DNA of 42,991 bases from an endosymbiont of Lamellibrachia barhami (GCF_011947365.2 NZ_JAAVSH020000001.1:2677211-2720201); one strand, 5' to 3'; positions 7,681 through 19,433 are shown, numbered from the stretch's first letter. A program made the numbers and translations. Notes: generated by a model not told the origin, from the letters alone.

Positions 7681-9135
7681 TCAACCAGCGAAAGCCGCAG
7701 TGCAGATCGACAGTAACCCCGCAGGAAACATGCCCAACGCCAGTACGGAGAGGCCATTCAGGGATAATACAATCCGCATGTCCATGCCTGCGATCAAAGG
7801 ACTATCATCAAGCGGCTTATCAAAATACATCAGCTTGATGATGCGTATGTAGTAGAAGGCACCGATAATAGAGAAGAAAACGCCTACCAAGGCCACCCAG
7901 GTCAAATCGACACTGATAACCGCATCGAGTACAAACAGTTTCGCAAAGAAGCCCACCGTCGGCGGCACACCCGCCATGGAGAACATCAAAAGCAACATCA
8001 TGGCGGCAAACCAAGGACTACGATGACTCAGTCCTTTATAGTCGTCGAGACTCTCTGCCTCAAAACCCTTACGGCTCATGGCGATGACCATGCCAAATCC
8101 GCCCAGCGACATGATTGCATACACCAGGGTATAGAACATTGCTGCGGTATAGCCCTCCTGGGTACCCGCGAGTATGCCCAGCAGAATAAAGCCCACATGA
8201 GATATAGTGGAATACGCGAGCATGCGCTTGATATTGGTCTGCGCAATCGCGATCAGATTGCCCACGCCCATGGAGAGTATCGCCAGGATAATCAACATGC
8301 CCTGCCAACCCTCCCAGCCACCTGGCATCAGCAGCTCCCCCAATCCATCTTTCAGGATGCGAACCGCCAGTGCAAATGCTGCAATTTTTGTCGCACTGCC
8401 GATAAACAGGGTAACAGCGGTGGGTGCACCATGGTAGACATCCGGCACCCACATGTGGAAGGGCACCGCGCCAAACTTGAACGCCAAGCCGACGACCACA
8501 AAAACGAGACCGAACACCAGGACCATATTGTTCAGATCGGGGCTGGCAAGCGCAGTACTCAATTCATCGAAACGAATGGTTCCGGTGGCGCCATAGATCA
8601 TTGAGATGCCATAGAGCAGCATGCCGGAGGCAAGCGCACCCAGGATGAAATACTTCATCGCGGCTTCCGCGCCCTGCTTCGAATCCCGGTTGAAGGCAAC
8701 CAGGGCGTAGAGAGAGAGCGCCAGCAGTTCCAGGCCGAGATAGATCACCAGAAAACTATTGGCGGAGACCATGATACTCATGCCAAGCACAGCAAACAGC
8801 CCAAGGGTGTAGAACTCTCCTTTGAACAATCCCCTGTCTTTCAGATAATCCTTGGCATAAAGAAAGGCTACGAAGCTGACCAGGTAGATCGCAACCTTCA
8901 ACACATCGCTCATGGCATCGCGTACGTAGCTGCCATCAAACACTATCTGCGCGTCGGGCTGTACCACTGCCAGGGTGATCACAACGGCAAGAATCAGACC
9001 GACCTGAGTAATCCCGTAAGTAATGATGCGCTGTTCATCTTTCAAAAAGAGATCGACCACCAGCACGATACACGCCAGGGTGAGGAGGAAAATCTCCGGC
9101 AGAACCGGAATCAATATTGACGAGTCAAAATGCAT
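7681..9135 (-). CDS. nuoN: NADH-quinone oxidoreductase subunit N
   Basis: One of the three antiporter-like proton-pumping membrane subunits of respiratory complex I. The 484-residue product is hydrophobic throughout, with about 13-14 membrane helices. It carries the antiporter-family conserved parts: the helix with FKFGAVPFHMWVPDVYHGAPTA (lysine and histidine-flanked loop, about residues 220-245) and NIKRMLAYSTISHVGF (about 300-315). It is the last of the nuo genes, 26 bp after nuoM. Length is normal for the family (E. coli 485). Confidence 0.97.
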   Translation of the reverse strand: MHFDSSILIPVLPEIFLLTLACIVLVVDLFLKDEQRIITYGITQVGLILAVVITLAVVQPDAQIVFDGSYVRDAMSDVLKVAIYLVSFVAFLYAKDYLKDRGLFKGEFYTLGLFAVLGMSIMVSANSFLVIYLGLELLALSLYALVAFNRDSKQGAEAAMKYFILGALASGMLLYGISMIYGATGTIRFDELSTALASPDLNNMVLVFGLVFVVVGLAFKFGAVPFHMWVPDVYHGAPTAVTLFIGSATKIAAFALAVRILKDGLGELLMPGGWEGWQGMLIILAILSMGVGNLIAIAQTNIKRMLAYSTISHVGFILLGILAGTQEGYTAAMFYTLVYAIMSLGGFGMVIAMSRKGFEAESLDDYKGLSHRSPWFAAMMLLLMFSMAGVPPTVGFFAKLFVLDAVISVDLTWVALVGVFFSIIGAFYYIRIIKLMYFDKPLDDSPLIAGMDMRIVLSLNGLSVLALGMFPAGLLSICTAAFAG

Positions 9136-9161
9136 TGAACGCTACCGAGTAAGTTGCCTGT

Positions 9162-10682
9162 TCAGAGCTTCGAGATGGAAACATGCTGCAGCAGATTGGC
9201 AATACTGGCATCCATCACCTCAACCAAGGGTGCGGGCCAGAGGCCAAGAACCATGACGGCCACTGCAAGTGTCCCCAACACGATGAGTTCCCGAGAATTC
9301 ATATCTTCCAGCGCGGCAACATTGTCATTCGACACTTCGCCAAACAGCACCCGCTTGACCATCCAGAGAGTATAGGCCGCACCGATAATCAGTGTCGTTG
9401 CCGCCAGAAACGCATACCAGAAATCGGCGCGGAAACTGGCCAGGATCACCATGAATTCACCGACAAAGCCGGATGTGCCAGGCAGACCTGCATTGGCCAT
9501 GGCAAAAAAGACCATGAATGCCGCAAATACAGGCATGGTGTGCACCACGCCACCGTAGTCGTCGATCTGACGACTGTGCATCCGATCATAGAGCACACCG
9601 ACGCAGAGGAACATGGCGGCAGAGATAAAGCCGTGAGAGACCATCTGCACCATGCCGCCTTCCACACCCAGCAGAGCGCCGCTACCCTCCCCGGGTCCTG
9701 CATCACTCATGATGATGAAGATGATGAAAAAACCGAGGGTGACAAAACCCATGTGTGCGATCGATGAATAGGCAATCAGCTTTTTCATATCCTGCTGAGC
9801 CAACGCCACAAAGCCGATGTAGACGACTGCGATCAAAGACATGCTGATGATCATCCAGTCGAGGGTATGACTCGCATCCGGTGTAATCGGCAGACTGAAG
9901 CGGAGAAAACCGTAACCACCGATCTTCAGCATGATCGCGGCCAGGATGACAGAGCCGCCGGTAGGCGCTTCAACGTGAGCGTCCGGCAACCAGGTGTGTA
10001 CCGGCCACATGGGGACCTTTACGGCAAACGCCATCAGGAAAGCGATAAAGATCAGGATCTGTTCCGTCAGGGTTAACTTCAGCTCATGGAACCCGAGGAT
10101 ATCGAAACTCCCGGACTGGAAGAACATGTAGATCAGCGCGACCAGCATGAAAACCGATCCGAAGAAGGTATAGAGGAAGAACTTGATGGTCGCGTAGACC
10201 CGGTTAGGACCGCCCCAGACGCCGATGATGATGAACATCGGGATCAGCATCGCCTCCCAGAAGACATAGAAGAGAATGGCATCCAGAGAGGAAAATACGC
10301 CTACCATGACGCCTTCCATAATGAGAAAGGCCGCCATGTATTGAGAGGGTCTGTATTTGATCACTTCCCAGCCGGCGATGATCACCAACGGCGTGATAAA
10401 GGTAGTCAAAATAATCAGCGGCATGGAGATGCCGTCAACACCCAGGTAGTACTCGATCTTGAACTGGGAGATCCAGGAGGCCCGTTCGACAAACTGCATC
10501 GCTGCAGTGCCGCTGTCAAAGCCAAACCAGAGTGGGAGACTCGAAACAAAGGTAAGGGCAGCAACAATGAGTGCTGTCCAACGGGTCGCATTGGGATCCC
10601 TGTCACCACTGGCGAGCACCATTATCCCGCCGATAATCGGAAGCCAAATGGTCAGGCTGAGGATGGGCCAATCGGCAATCAT
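9162..10682 (-). CDS. nuoM: NADH-quinone oxidoreductase subunit M
   Basis: Antiporter-like membrane subunit of complex I, 506 residues with about 14 helices. Diagnostic parts are the lysine-bearing loop VPMWPVHTWLPDAHVEAPTGGS (about 225-245; two adjacent pieces of the motif) and KKLIAYSSIAHMGFV (about 305-320). The early glutamate-containing segment FVFWEAMLIPMF (about 138-150) holds the conserved pumping glutamate. It is spaced 18 bp from nuoL and 26 bp from nuoN, so it is clearly operonic. Confidence 0.97.
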   Translation of the reverse strand: MIADWPILSLTIWLPIIGGIMVLASGDRDPNATRWTALIVAALTFVSSLPLWFGFDSGTAAMQFVERASWISQFKIEYYLGVDGISMPLIILTTFITPLVIIAGWEVIKYRPSQYMAAFLIMEGVMVGVFSSLDAILFYVFWEAMLIPMFIIIGVWGGPNRVYATIKFFLYTFFGSVFMLVALIYMFFQSGSFDILGFHELKLTLTEQILIFIAFLMAFAVKVPMWPVHTWLPDAHVEAPTGGSVILAAIMLKIGGYGFLRFSLPITPDASHTLDWMIISMSLIAVVYIGFVALAQQDMKKLIAYSSIAHMGFVTLGFFIIFIIMSDAGPGEGSGALLGVEGGMVQMVSHGFISAAMFLCVGVLYDRMHSRQIDDYGGVVHTMPVFAAFMVFFAMANAGLPGTSGFVGEFMVILASFRADFWYAFLAATTLIIGAAYTLWMVKRVLFGEVSNDNVAALEDMNSRELIVLGTLAVAVMVLGLWPAPLVEVMDASIANLLQHVSISKL

Positions 10683-10700
10683 GCTATACGTCCTTCCTTC

Positions 10701-12689
10701 TTAGGCAACCACAAACCAGGTCAGCATCAAGAGCAGACCCAGAATCATCGCAATGGCGTAGTGATAGAGGTAACCTGTCTGCACATGGCGAACGATACCC
10801 GCCAGCCAACCGACAGTACGTGCGGAGCCGTTCACAGCCAATCCATCAATCAGGCCACGATCGCCCACCATCCAGAGTATCTTGCCCAACCCACGGCTCC
10901 CGCCGGCAAATACCAGCTGGTAGGCCTCGTCGAACCAGTATTTCTTGTCGAGCATGTTGTAGACAGGGCTTGCCATCGACTTGATCCTGTCGGCAATCGA
11001 CGGATTCTTCATATAGATGTACCAGGCCACGGCGAGGCCACCCATTGCCAGAAAGAACGGCAGCCCCATGATGCCGTGCAGAATGAAACCTGTCGCGCCA
11101 TGGAAATTCTCACCCATCGCCATCAGCCCATCATGTTCCGGCAGCACGAAGAGTACGCCATCGAACCAGTCACCGAAGAGCATAGGTCCAATGGTCAGGT
11201 AGCCCAAAAAGATAGAGGGTATCGCCAACATAACCAGCGGAATGGTAACTACCTTGGGTGTCTCATGAATATGCTCCTTGGCATGGGCATCACGGGGACC
11301 TTCGCCATGAAAAACCAGGAAGAACATTCGAAAGCTATAGAGAGCGGTCACAAAAACTCCCGCAACCACCAGCACATAGGCGTAGGTTGAGCCCACAATG
11401 TCGGAGTGGTGTACCGCCTCGATGATCGCATCCTTGGAGAAGAACCCGGAGAAACCCGGAAAGCCGATCAACGCCAGTGAACCGATCAGCGAGGTCCAGT
11501 AGGTGATGGGCATATACTTCCTGATGCCGCCCATTTTGCGAATATCCTGGTTATGGTGCATACCGATGATGACGGAACCCGCCGCCAGGAAGAGCAGCGC
11601 CTTGAAAAAGGCATGGGTCATCAGATGGAAGATGCCTGCTGCGTAGGCAGAAGCACCCAATGCCACCATCATGTAGCCGAGCTGGGAGAGCGTGGAGTAG
11701 GCAACGACGCGTTTGATGTCGTTCTGCACGATACCGATTAGGCCGGTAAACAACGCGGTAGTCGCACCGATTATCAGCACGAAACTCAATGCAGTCTCGG
11801 AGAATTCGTAGAGCGGCGACATCCTCGCCACCATGAAGATACCAGCGGTAACCATGGTTGCGGCATGGATGAGCGCAGAGATCGGTGTCGGACCCTCCAT
11901 CGAATCGGGCAACCAGACGTGCAGCGGCACCTGCGCCGATTTACCCATCGCGCCGATGAACAGCAGAATGCAGATGACCGTCATCAACGACCAGCTGCTA
12001 TCGCCCCAGATGGTGATCTGGGTATCCGCCAGTTCTGGCGCCTTGGCGAAAACCTCGGCGTAGTCGATGCTGCCGAAATACATCGCAACCGCTGCTATGC
12101 CCAGGATGAAACCGAAATCACCCACCCGGTTGACCAGAAAGGCCTTGAGGTTGGCGAACACTGCGGTGGGACGAACCGACCAAAAGCCGATCAACAGGTA
12201 GGAGACCAGACCCACCGCTTCCCAACCAAAGAAGAGCTGCATGAAGTTGTTGGCCATCACCAGCATCAGCATGGAGAAGGTGAATAACGAAATATAACTG
12301 AAGAAACGCTGGTAGCTGTTGACGCCGGCCAGACTGTTACTCGGCCAGTTCTCCTCATCATGCGCCATATATCCAATGGTATAGATGTGCACACAGAAGG
12401 AGACGAAAGTCACCACACTGATCATCACTGCTGTCAGCTGGTCGACCAGAAATCCAACTTCCATGGTCAGTCCGTCACTCACCATCCAGGTGTAGAGGGA
12501 ATCGTTGAAGACCTGCTCACCGTCGAACATAAAGCGTTTGAGCACAAACAGCGAGAGCAGTGCGGAGAGACCGACACCGCCGCTGGTCACCCAGTGCGCC
12601 CCCTTACGGCCTATGCGGCTGCCGAAGAAGCCAGCAACAATAGCGCCCAAGAGCGGAGCCAACACTATGACGAGGTAGAGTTTTTCCAT
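10701..12689 (-). CDS. nuoL: NADH-quinone oxidoreductase subunit L
   Basis: The largest antiporter-like subunit of complex I, 662 residues (usual 610-670). The first ~500 residues form the helical antiporter fold with FFGWEAVGLVSYLLIGFW (conserved glutamate, about 150), AQVPLHVWLPDSMEGPTPISAL (about 235-260; given as two overlapping motif parts) and IKRVVAYSTLSQLGYM. The C-terminal part (about 560-662) holds the long lateral helix and final membrane anchor that couple the pumping modules. It is followed by nuoM at 18 bp. Confidence 0.97.
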   Translation of the reverse strand: MEKLYLVIVLAPLLGAIVAGFFGSRIGRKGAHWVTSGGVGLSALLSLFVLKRFMFDGEQVFNDSLYTWMVSDGLTMEVGFLVDQLTAVMISVVTFVSFCVHIYTIGYMAHDEENWPSNSLAGVNSYQRFFSYISLFTFSMLMLVMANNFMQLFFGWEAVGLVSYLLIGFWSVRPTAVFANLKAFLVNRVGDFGFILGIAAVAMYFGSIDYAEVFAKAPELADTQITIWGDSSWSLMTVICILLFIGAMGKSAQVPLHVWLPDSMEGPTPISALIHAATMVTAGIFMVARMSPLYEFSETALSFVLIIGATTALFTGLIGIVQNDIKRVVAYSTLSQLGYMMVALGASAYAAGIFHLMTHAFFKALLFLAAGSVIIGMHHNQDIRKMGGIRKYMPITYWTSLIGSLALIGFPGFSGFFSKDAIIEAVHHSDIVGSTYAYVLVVAGVFVTALYSFRMFFLVFHGEGPRDAHAKEHIHETPKVVTIPLVMLAIPSIFLGYLTIGPMLFGDWFDGVLFVLPEHDGLMAMGENFHGATGFILHGIMGLPFFLAMGGLAVAWYIYMKNPSIADRIKSMASPVYNMLDKKYWFDEAYQLVFAGGSRGLGKILWMVGDRGLIDGLAVNGSARTVGWLAGIVRHVQTGYLYHYAIAMILGLLLMLTWFVVA

Positions 12690-12743
12690 GATCGTCGTTC
12701 TTTAATTAATTCGCAGTAATAGACCTTAGCAGCCAGTCAGGCG

Positions 12744-13049
12744 TTAACCCTTCAGGCTATCCAGATCTTCAACATTGATCGAGCGGCGACTGCGGAACAG
12801 CACCACCAGAATCGCCAGACCGATTGCCGCTTCTGCCGCCGCAACCGTCATGATAAAAAAGACAAAGACCTGCCCAGTCGTATCTCCGAGAAAATGTGAA
12901 AAGGCAATAAAATTCATATTGACCGCGAGCAACATCAACTCAACACACATCATAAGTACGATGAGGTTTTTGCGGTTGATAAAGATGCCGGCGATACTCA
13001 ACGAAAAGAGGATCGCGCCGAGTATGAGGTAATCTGAAAGTGCAATCAT
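12744..13049 (-). CDS. nuoK: NADH-quinone oxidoreductase subunit K
   Basis: Small membrane subunit of complex I (101 residues, three helices). The conserved membrane glutamates needed for proton transfer are present: one in [12 protein letters not shown] (about residue 37) and one in [11 protein letters not shown] (about 73). Length matches the family (E. coli 100). It lies 11 bp after nuoJ and 54 bp before nuoL. Confidence 0.97.
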   Translation of the reverse strand: MIALSDYLILGAILFSLSIAGIFINRKNLIVLMMCVELMLLAVNMNFIAFSHFLGDTTGQVFVFFIMTVAAAEAAIGLAILVVLFRSRRSINVEDLDSLKG

Positions 13050-13060
13050 AATCCCGGCTC

Positions 13061-13663
13061 CTAACCCTTTTCCACATCCATTTTGACCATGCGTACCCGG
13101 TCAGCCCGCTTGACCGCCACCTGTTTAGTGGGATCCTGATATTTTGTTTCCGGTCGTTTGCGCATGGTCAGACCAATCGCAGCGATAATCGCAACCAACA
13201 GGATCACCGCAGCGATCTCGAAGGGGTACATATATACGGTGTAGAGCACACTGCCCAACTCTGCGGTATTGCTGTAATCAGCAGCATGTCTGGCCGGTGC
13301 AGCAAATTTTTCCAACCCGAAGTTCTGCGGTCCGACCACGAACACCAGTTCCGCCACCATGGCAAGCATCATCAACACACCCAGCGGCAGCACCTTCATA
13401 AAACCGGCCCGCATTGTTGCCACGTCGATATCGAGCATCATAAGCACGAAGAGAAACAGCACCATCACCGCTCCAACGTAGACCAGCACCAGTGTAATGG
13501 CCAGAAATTCCGCTTCCGCCAGTAGCCAGATTCCGCTGCTGGCGACAAAAGCCAGAATCAGGAACAGCGCAGCGTGCACGGGATTACGCCGTGTAATCAC
13601 CATACTTGCGGCGGCAATCAACACGAATGCCAACACATAAAAGATAAACTTTTCGAAAGTCAT
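13061..13663 (-). CDS. nuoJ: NADH-quinone oxidoreductase subunit J
   Basis: Membrane subunit of complex I, 200 residues with five helices. The N-terminal [18 protein letters not shown] and the segment [19 protein letters not shown] are family signatures; the latter includes the pi-bulge helix that changes shape during turnover. The C-terminal tail (after about 165) is charged and variable. It is located between nuoI (35 bp) and nuoK (11 bp). Confidence 0.97.
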   Translation of the reverse strand: MTFEKFIFYVLAFVLIAAASMVITRRNPVHAALFLILAFVASSGIWLLAEAEFLAITLVLVYVGAVMVLFLFVLMMLDIDVATMRAGFMKVLPLGVLMMLAMVAELVFVVGPQNFGLEKFAAPARHAADYSNTAELGSVLYTVYMYPFEIAAVILLVAIIAAIGLTMRKRPETKYQDPTKQVAVKRADRVRMVKMDVEKG

Positions 13664-13698
13664 CAGTTTTTCCAGCCAGTTAGCCTGTTTTATCCAAA

Positions 13699-14187
13699 TC
13701 AGCGATGCTTCGCCTGTGCCTCAAGGTCAGCGGCAATCTGGGATTCGTATTTGTCCCCCATCGCCAGCAGTTTTGCCTTGGTCATCAAGCTGTCTTCACG
13801 ATTTTCGAAGTGATACTCGTAGAGTCGTGTCTCGACAATTGCATCCACGGGACAGGACTCCTGACAGTAACCACAGAAGATACACTTAAAAAGATCGATG
13901 TCGTAGCGCGTAGTCCGACGTGAGCCATCGTCACGAGGCTCCGCCTCAATAGTGATTGCCAGCGCCGGACAGGTTGCTTCGCACAGTTTACAGGCGATGC
14001 AGCGCTCTTCCCCATTCGGATAGCGGCGTTGTGCATGCAGACCACGGAATCGCGGCGAAACCGGCGCCTTCTCTTCCGGGTACATCACTGTGAACTTGCG
14101 CTTGAACAGGTATCTGCCAGTCACGCTAAGCCCACGGAACAACTCCAACAGGAACAGGCTCTTGAAATAGTTGGTCAGGGCGTTCAT
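13699..14187 (-). CDS. nuoI: NADH-quinone oxidoreductase subunit I (2 x 4Fe-4S)
   Basis: Peripheral-arm subunit of complex I that carries the N6a and N6b clusters on the electron path to N2. The 162-residue product has two complete CxxCxxCxxxCP motifs, [12 protein letters not shown] (about 60-71) and [12 protein letters not shown] (about 99-110). The N-terminal amphipathic helix with [19 protein letters not shown] attaches it to the membrane arm. It is 13 bp after nuoH. Confidence 0.98.
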   Translation of the reverse strand: MNALTNYFKSLFLLELFRGLSVTGRYLFKRKFTVMYPEEKAPVSPRFRGLHAQRRYPNGEERCIACKLCEATCPALAITIEAEPRDDGSRRTTRYDIDLFKCIFCGYCQESCPVDAIVETRLYEYHFENREDSLMTKAKLLAMGDKYESQIAADLEAQAKHR

Positions 14188-14200
14188 GCGTCAGAGCCTC

Positions 14201-15256
14201 TCAATCGAACCACCAAGGGAGTTGATAGACCACAGCCAGGCCCACTACGGCAATCCAAACAATGGTAATGGGTATGAACACCTTCCATCCAAGACGCATG
14301 ATCTGATCATAACGATAGCGGGGGAATGTGGCGCGCAACCAGAGGAACATAAAACCGAACAGCGCCGTCTTCATCACCAGCCAGACAAAACCCGGCACCC
14401 AGTCAAACAGGGGGCCAAGGACGGGCCAGCCTTCGAAAGGAGACAGCCAGCCACCCAGGAACAGTACTGCGGTCAACGCAGAGATCAGGATAATGTTGGC
14501 GTACTCCGCCAGGAAGAAGACCGCGAAGGTCATGCCAGAATAGTCGACATGGAAACCGGCAACGATCTCAGATTCACCCTCCGCCACATCAAAAGGGGCG
14601 CGATTGGTCTCGGCCACACCGGAGATCACATAGACACCGAACAGCGGCAGTAACGGCAACCAGAACCAGGAGAAGAGTCCACCCTGCTGAGCTCTGACGA
14701 TGTCGCCCAGATTCAAACTTCCCGCTGCGACCAACACGCCCACCAGGGCAAAGCCCATGGCGATCTCATAGGCGACGATCTGCGCTGCGGAGCGCATGGC
14801 GCCAAGAAAGGCGTATTTCGAATTGGAGGCCCAACCAGCGATAATGACGCCATATACGCCCACCGAGGTCAGTGCCAGAATATAGAGCAGTCCGGCGTTG
14901 ATATCCGCCAGTATCAGCTTTTCATCAAAAGGGAAGACCGCCCAAGCCGCCAGTGCCGGACCCAAAACCAGGGTCGGCGCGATCAGGAACAGCACTTTGT
15001 TCGCGCTGGTCGGGATCACAATCTCTTTGAACATCAGCTTGACAGCATCTGCAATGGGTTGCAGCCAGCCCTTCGGACCGACGCGGTTAGGGCCGATTCG
15101 CACCTGCATATAGCCGATAATCTTACGCTCGGCGTAGGTAAAATAGGCCACGCAAACCATCACCGGCGCCACGATGGCGATGATCTTGAGCAGGGTCCAG
15201 ATCAGAGTCTGTAACCCAAGCGGCAGGGCTTCCCAGATGCTGATAAAAAAATCCAT
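14201..15256 (-). CDS. nuoH: NADH-quinone oxidoreductase subunit H
   Basis: Membrane subunit of complex I that forms much of the quinone-binding chamber. The product has 351 residues and about eight helices. Family signatures are [20 protein letters not shown] (about 46-65) and [20 protein letters not shown] (about 210-230), the latter containing the acidic loop facing the quinone channel. Length is usual for Gammaproteobacteria. It is 4 bp from the nuoG stop, so the two are tightly coupled. Confidence 0.98.
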   Translation of the reverse strand: MDFFISIWEALPLGLQTLIWTLLKIIAIVAPVMVCVAYFTYAERKIIGYMQVRIGPNRVGPKGWLQPIADAVKLMFKEIVIPTSANKVLFLIAPTLVLGPALAAWAVFPFDEKLILADINAGLLYILALTSVGVYGVIIAGWASNSKYAFLGAMRSAAQIVAYEIAMGFALVGVLVAAGSLNLGDIVRAQQGGLFSWFWLPLLPLFGVYVISGVAETNRAPFDVAEGESEIVAGFHVDYSGMTFAVFFLAEYANIILISALTAVLFLGGWLSPFEGWPVLGPLFDWVPGFVWLVMKTALFGFMFLWLRATFPRYRYDQIMRLGWKVFIPITIVWIAVVGLAVVYQLPWWFD

Positions 15257-15260
15257 CGGT

Positions 15261-17621
15261 TTACGCCTTCTCCAGGGTCACTTCGCCAAACTGTGCACCG
15301 AGGGTCTCGGTGCCGGCCAGTCCGGCAGAAATTCGGACGCAACCGTCCGGAATATTCGCGTCGATCGAAACCGGCAGTGTTGCCTCTCTGCCAGCCTGTG
15401 TCACCACTGCGGAGTCGCAATCGGCAAGGCCCACTTTTTTGGCCTCCTCCGCATTGATGCAGATCGCAGCGGGAGCCGCATCTTTGGTCTGTTGCAGTGC
15501 ACTTGCCCTGCGCACCAGACTATCCAGCGCATAGGGCGGCACATCGCCAATCCTGATCAGGCCTTCGACAGCGCTCTGCAGATCCGCGCTCTCTGTCTTT
15601 CCAATACTGTTATCCGGCGCCACACCCTCACAGAGTGAAGCCAGTTCATCACGAACCTGCTCAGATGAGGTGTATTCGCAATCCTTCTGATCCAGGAGGT
15701 TACCCAGCACCCGCAGGACTTTCCAGGCTGGCCTGGCTTCGCCCAGCGGTTTTACCGCGCCGCGGAAACTCTGCCACTCACCTGCGGTATTGACATAGGT
15801 GCCGGAGGTCTCCGCAAATGCGGCGATCGGCAGCAAAATGTCGGCAGCAGCTTCCAGGGCAGGGGAAGTGTGGGTATTCAGCGCAACCACCAGATCCGCA
15901 CTCTCCAGGGCGTTCCGGGTCAGGCCCGCATCCCAGAAGTCATAACCCGGCTCGGCCCCAAGCAGCAGATAACCTTTACGGGGCAGTTTCTGCAACTTCA
16001 TGACATCCAGCCCTTTCTCAGCAGCCGCCTTGGCGCCGGGCAGCAGATGCGGCAGCGCACCGGCAAGACGGGCGCCAACACTGTTGGCTGCTTCTGCAAG
16101 AAAACCGAATGTCGCGCCACTCGCGTTTGCTACCGCCGAGGCCAAAACACAGAGTATTGAATAGTCGGGATGGGCCGCCGCGATATTCCCCAACATCACT
16201 GCTGCTTTATCCGCATCTTTCATGGCGCTTGCAATGGCTTTGGCATCATCGTCAGCAACCGCTTTATCGATGACCTTGGCCACAGCCCCCTCACACGACG
16301 CGCCCAATGCCTTGGCAACAGCGGCCAGACTTTGCACCATACCCGCAGGAGTGGTTACCTGCTGGCTGGCAGCATAATTCAATTCCAACTGCAACGGATT
16401 GATGAAATGCACCTTGGCACCCCTCACTGCAGCCTTACGCAGATTGTGCGCCAGGATCGGCTGCTCCTTGCGGGTATTGGAGCCCACCAGCAGCGCCGCA
16501 TTCAAACCCTCTATCTCAGTTATCTTCAAACCGAGCCAACTGAAGGCCGGTTCCACGCCATCCAAACGGAAGTCGCCCTGACGAAGACGGTAGTCAATAT
16601 TGTTGCTGCCCAGCCCCCGAGTCACCTTTTGTGCAAGGTAGAGCTCTTCGAGGGTCGACGAAGGAGATACCAAAGTGGCAATCTGCTCCCCTTCACCGAT
16701 CTCCTGCAGCCCTGCGGCTGCCATATCCAGCGCCACCTCCCAAGTCACATCCCGCCATTCATCGTTCTGCTTGATCTTCGGCACGGTCAGACGGTCATCG
16801 CTATAGAGACCCTGATAGCTGAAACGATCCCGGTCGGAGATCCAGCACTCATTGATCGACTCGTTATCCTTGGGCGCTACCCGCATTACCTTGTTACCGC
16901 GCAGGTGGAGATGCAGATTGGAACCGACGGAGTCGTGTGGCGCCACACCCTCGACCTGGGTCAACTCCCAGGCACGGGCCTGGAAACGGAAAGGCTTGGA
17001 GGTCAAAGCCCCCACCGGGCAGAGATCGATGATATTGCCTGAAAGTTCAGAGTCGATGCTCTTTTCAATGTAGGTGCCGATCACCATGTGTTCACCACGG
17101 CCTGTAGCGCCCATCTCCCGGATGCCGGCGATCTCCTCACCGAATCGGATGCAGCGCGTACAGTGGATGCAACGGGTCATCTCGGTGGCAATCAGCGGCC
17201 CGATGTTCTTTACTGGCACCACGCGTTTGCCTTCCACAAAGCGGGAGACATCGCTGCCACAGGCCATGGCCACATCCTGCAGTTCACACTCACCACCCTG
17301 ATCACAGATCGGGCAGTCAAGTGGATGGTTGATGAGCAGGAACTCCATGGTGCCTTTCTGTGCAGCAAGCGCCAGCGGTGAGCGGGTAAACACCTTCATA
17401 CCCTCTATCACCGGTGTGGCGCAGGCGGGCAGCGGCTTGGGCGCATTCTTCACTTCGACGAGGCACTGACGACAGCTGGCGGAGATGGAGAGTTTTTTGT
17501 GATAGCAGAAACGGGGAATATTGATGCCCGCCTCATCGGTCACTTCGATGAGCATGGCCCCGGCCTTTGCTTTCAGCTCCTGGCCATTAATCTCGATGGT
17601 TACCATGGAATCCTGAGTCAT
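15261..17621 (-). CDS. nuoG: NADH-quinone oxidoreductase subunit G
   Basis: Large iron-sulfur subunit of the NADH module. The 786-residue product starts with a 2Fe-2S ferredoxin domain (cysteines in [18 protein letters not shown], about 37-55), then the His-Cys3 4Fe-4S site ([14 protein letters not shown], about 98-115) and [13 protein letters not shown] plus DLCPVGALT for the next cluster (about 150-210). The rest is a degenerate molybdopterin-oxidoreductase domain without cofactor. The start at 17621 is taken; an internal ATG six codons on (MVTIEINGQ) also has a fair ribosome site. It follows nuoF at 25 bp. Confidence 0.97.
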   Translation of the reverse strand: MTQDSMVTIEINGQELKAKAGAMLIEVTDEAGINIPRFCYHKKLSISASCRQCLVEVKNAPKPLPACATPVIEGMKVFTRSPLALAAQKGTMEFLLINHPLDCPICDQGGECELQDVAMACGSDVSRFVEGKRVVPVKNIGPLIATEMTRCIHCTRCIRFGEEIAGIREMGATGRGEHMVIGTYIEKSIDSELSGNIIDLCPVGALTSKPFRFQARAWELTQVEGVAPHDSVGSNLHLHLRGNKVMRVAPKDNESINECWISDRDRFSYQGLYSDDRLTVPKIKQNDEWRDVTWEVALDMAAAGLQEIGEGEQIATLVSPSSTLEELYLAQKVTRGLGSNNIDYRLRQGDFRLDGVEPAFSWLGLKITEIEGLNAALLVGSNTRKEQPILAHNLRKAAVRGAKVHFINPLQLELNYAASQQVTTPAGMVQSLAAVAKALGASCEGAVAKVIDKAVADDDAKAIASAMKDADKAAVMLGNIAAAHPDYSILCVLASAVANASGATFGFLAEAANSVGARLAGALPHLLPGAKAAAEKGLDVMKLQKLPRKGYLLLGAEPGYDFWDAGLTRNALESADLVVALNTHTSPALEAAADILLPIAAFAETSGTYVNTAGEWQSFRGAVKPLGEARPAWKVLRVLGNLLDQKDCEYTSSEQVRDELASLCEGVAPDNSIGKTESADLQSAVEGLIRIGDVPPYALDSLVRRASALQQTKDAAPAAICINAEEAKKVGLADCDSAVVTQAGREATLPVSIDANIPDGCVRISAGLAGTETLGAQFGEVTLEKA

Positions 17622-17646
17622 CGTCGTATTTCGTCTCTACTGACCT

Positions 17647-18921
17647 TTAACCCGCACCGACAAGACACTTTTTGTGGTCGATGTGGTATTGGAATTCATC
17701 CCGGAAGTGCTTGAGCATACCAGCCACCGGTCCTGCGGCGGCATCACCCAGGGCACAGATAGTGCGACCAGCGATTCTGGCTGCCACGTCATCGAGCAGA
17801 TCCAGGTCCTCCTGGCGGCCCTGACCGTTTTCGATACGACTCACCACGCGATAGAGCCAGCCGGTACCCTCGCGGCAGGGAGTGCACTGACCACAGGACT
17901 CCTCGTAGTAGAAGTAGGACATGCGTTCAAGCACCTTGACCATGCAGTTGGTATCGTCAAACACGATAACCGCACCGGATCCCAGCATGGATCCCGCTTC
18001 GGCAATGGCATCGTAATCCATGGTCAGATCCATCATCTGCTCGCCGGGAATAATCGGCGCGGAGGAGCCGCCCGGAATAACCGCCTTGAGCTTGCGTCCC
18101 CCTTTTACGCCACCAGCCATCTCCAGCAGCTCAGAGAAAGGCGTACCCATAGGGATCTCGAATACGCCCGGATTATTCAGATTGCCAGAGATGGAGAAGA
18201 GCTTGGAACCCCCGCTGTTCGTGACACCAATATCGGCAAACCAAGGCCCGCCCTCTTTCAGGATCATCGGGATGGAGGCCAGGGATTCTGTGTTGTTGAT
18301 GATCGTTGGACGGCCATAGAGACCGAAATGGGCTGGGAACGGCGGCTTGAAGCGGGGCTGCCCCTTCTTACCTTCGATCGACTCCAGCAGGGCCGTCTCC
18401 TCACCGCAGACATAGGCGCCGCCACCAAGATGGGAGTGCAACTCGAAATCGAAGCCGGAGCCCAGCAGGTTTTCACCCAGGAAACCAGCTTCGCGGGCCT
18501 CTTTCAGAGCCGCTTCGAAGCGCTCGTAGGGTTCCCAGAACTCGCCGCGAATGTAGTTATACCCTTGGGTTGCACCAATCGCATAAGCGGCAATGATCAT
18601 GCCTTCGATCAGTTGGTGCGGGTTATAGCGCAGAATATCGCGATCCTTGAAGGTACCCGGTTCACCCTCGTCCGAGTTGCAGACCACGTACTTCTGTCCC
18701 GGGGCGTTACGGGAGATAAAACTCCACTTCAGACCAGTGGGAAAACCAGCGCCGCCGCGACCACGCAGGCCGGACTTCTTCACCTCTTCGATGATCTCTT
18801 CCGGTGGAGTCTTCTCTTTTAGAATCCTGGTCAGCATCTCATAACCACCCCGGCTCTGATACTGCTCAAGCAGCCAGGGACGATCCAGATCCAGAGTACG
18901 CAAACAGACTTCATTCACCAT
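17647..18921 (-). CDS. nuoF: NADH-quinone oxidoreductase subunit F (NADH/FMN-binding)
   Basis: Catalytic entry subunit of complex I: oxidises NADH with FMN and passes electrons to cluster N3. The 424-residue product contains the glycine-rich nucleotide site [16 protein letters not shown] (about 55-72), the FMN loop with [14 protein letters not shown] (about 87-100), and the 4Fe-4S ligands [15 protein letters not shown] (about 345-360) plus a later cysteine in TICALGDAA. An open frame extends 37 codons upstream into nuoE; 18921 is chosen because it lies 5 bp after the nuoE stop and gives the family start [13 protein letters not shown]. Confidence 0.97.
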   Translation of the reverse strand: MVNEVCLRTLDLDRPWLLEQYQSRGGYEMLTRILKEKTPPEEIIEEVKKSGLRGRGGAGFPTGLKWSFISRNAPGQKYVVCNSDEGEPGTFKDRDILRYNPHQLIEGMIIAAYAIGATQGYNYIRGEFWEPYERFEAALKEAREAGFLGENLLGSGFDFELHSHLGGGAYVCGEETALLESIEGKKGQPRFKPPFPAHFGLYGRPTIINNTESLASIPMILKEGGPWFADIGVTNSGGSKLFSISGNLNNPGVFEIPMGTPFSELLEMAGGVKGGRKLKAVIPGGSSAPIIPGEQMMDLTMDYDAIAEAGSMLGSGAVIVFDDTNCMVKVLERMSYFYYEESCGQCTPCREGTGWLYRVVSRIENGQGRQEDLDLLDDVAARIAGRTICALGDAAAGPVAGMLKHFRDEFQYHIDHKKCLVGAG

Positions 18922-18926
18922 CCGTC

Positions 18927-19433
18927 TTACTCCAGTCCTTCCAGGATCGAATCGATGATCTCTGGTGTCAGGTTTTCGTAATATTGCTTGCCGATCTGCA
19001 TCATCGGTGCGCCGCCACAAGCACCCAGACACTCGACCTCATTGAGGGTAAAGCGACCATCTTCTGTGGTCTGGCCCAGCTTGATACCCAACCGATCCTC
19101 CAGGTGATCAACAACCCGGTCGGAGTTGTTGATCATGCAGGAGACATTGGTGCAGATGCAGATCTTGTGCTTACCGACCGGTTTCAACTCGTACATCGAG
19201 TAGAAGGTGGCCACTTCGTAGACTGCTATCGGCGCCATATCAAGATAGGCCGCCACATCGTTCATCAACTCGGTTGTCAGCCAGCCGCCGTTGGCGTCCT
19301 GGACGATACGCAGTGCCGCCATCACCGCCGACTGCTTCCAGTCCGCAGGATATTTGGCAACCCACTGGTCGATCTCTCCCCGAATCTCGGTGGAGAAGAT
19401 TTCCGCTTTGTTATTCACTTCTATCGTGTTCAT
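18927..19433 (-). CDS. nuoE: NADH-quinone oxidoreductase subunit E (2Fe-2S)
   Basis: Thioredoxin-like 2Fe-2S subunit (cluster N1a) of the NADH module, 168 residues. The four ligands are visible in CTNVSC (about 98-103) and CLGACGGAP (about 139-147). The helical N-terminal half ([18 protein letters not shown]) is as in the family. It is 9 bp after nuoD and 5 bp before nuoF. Confidence 0.98.
   Translation of the reverse strand: MNTIEVNNKAEIFSTEIRGEIDQWVAKYPADWKQSAVMAALRIVQDANGGWLTTELMNDVAAYLDMAPIAVYEVATFYSMYELKPVGKHKICICTNVSCMINNSDRVVDHLEDRLGIKLGQTTEDGRFTLNEVECLGACGGAPMMQIGKQYYENLTPEIIDSILEGLE

Noticed and set aside
9849-11390. Long plus-strand frames opposite nuoM and nuoL
   Set aside because: They are antisense shadows of strongly conserved membrane genes, rich in His/Asp/Gln as reverse frames of such genes usually are.
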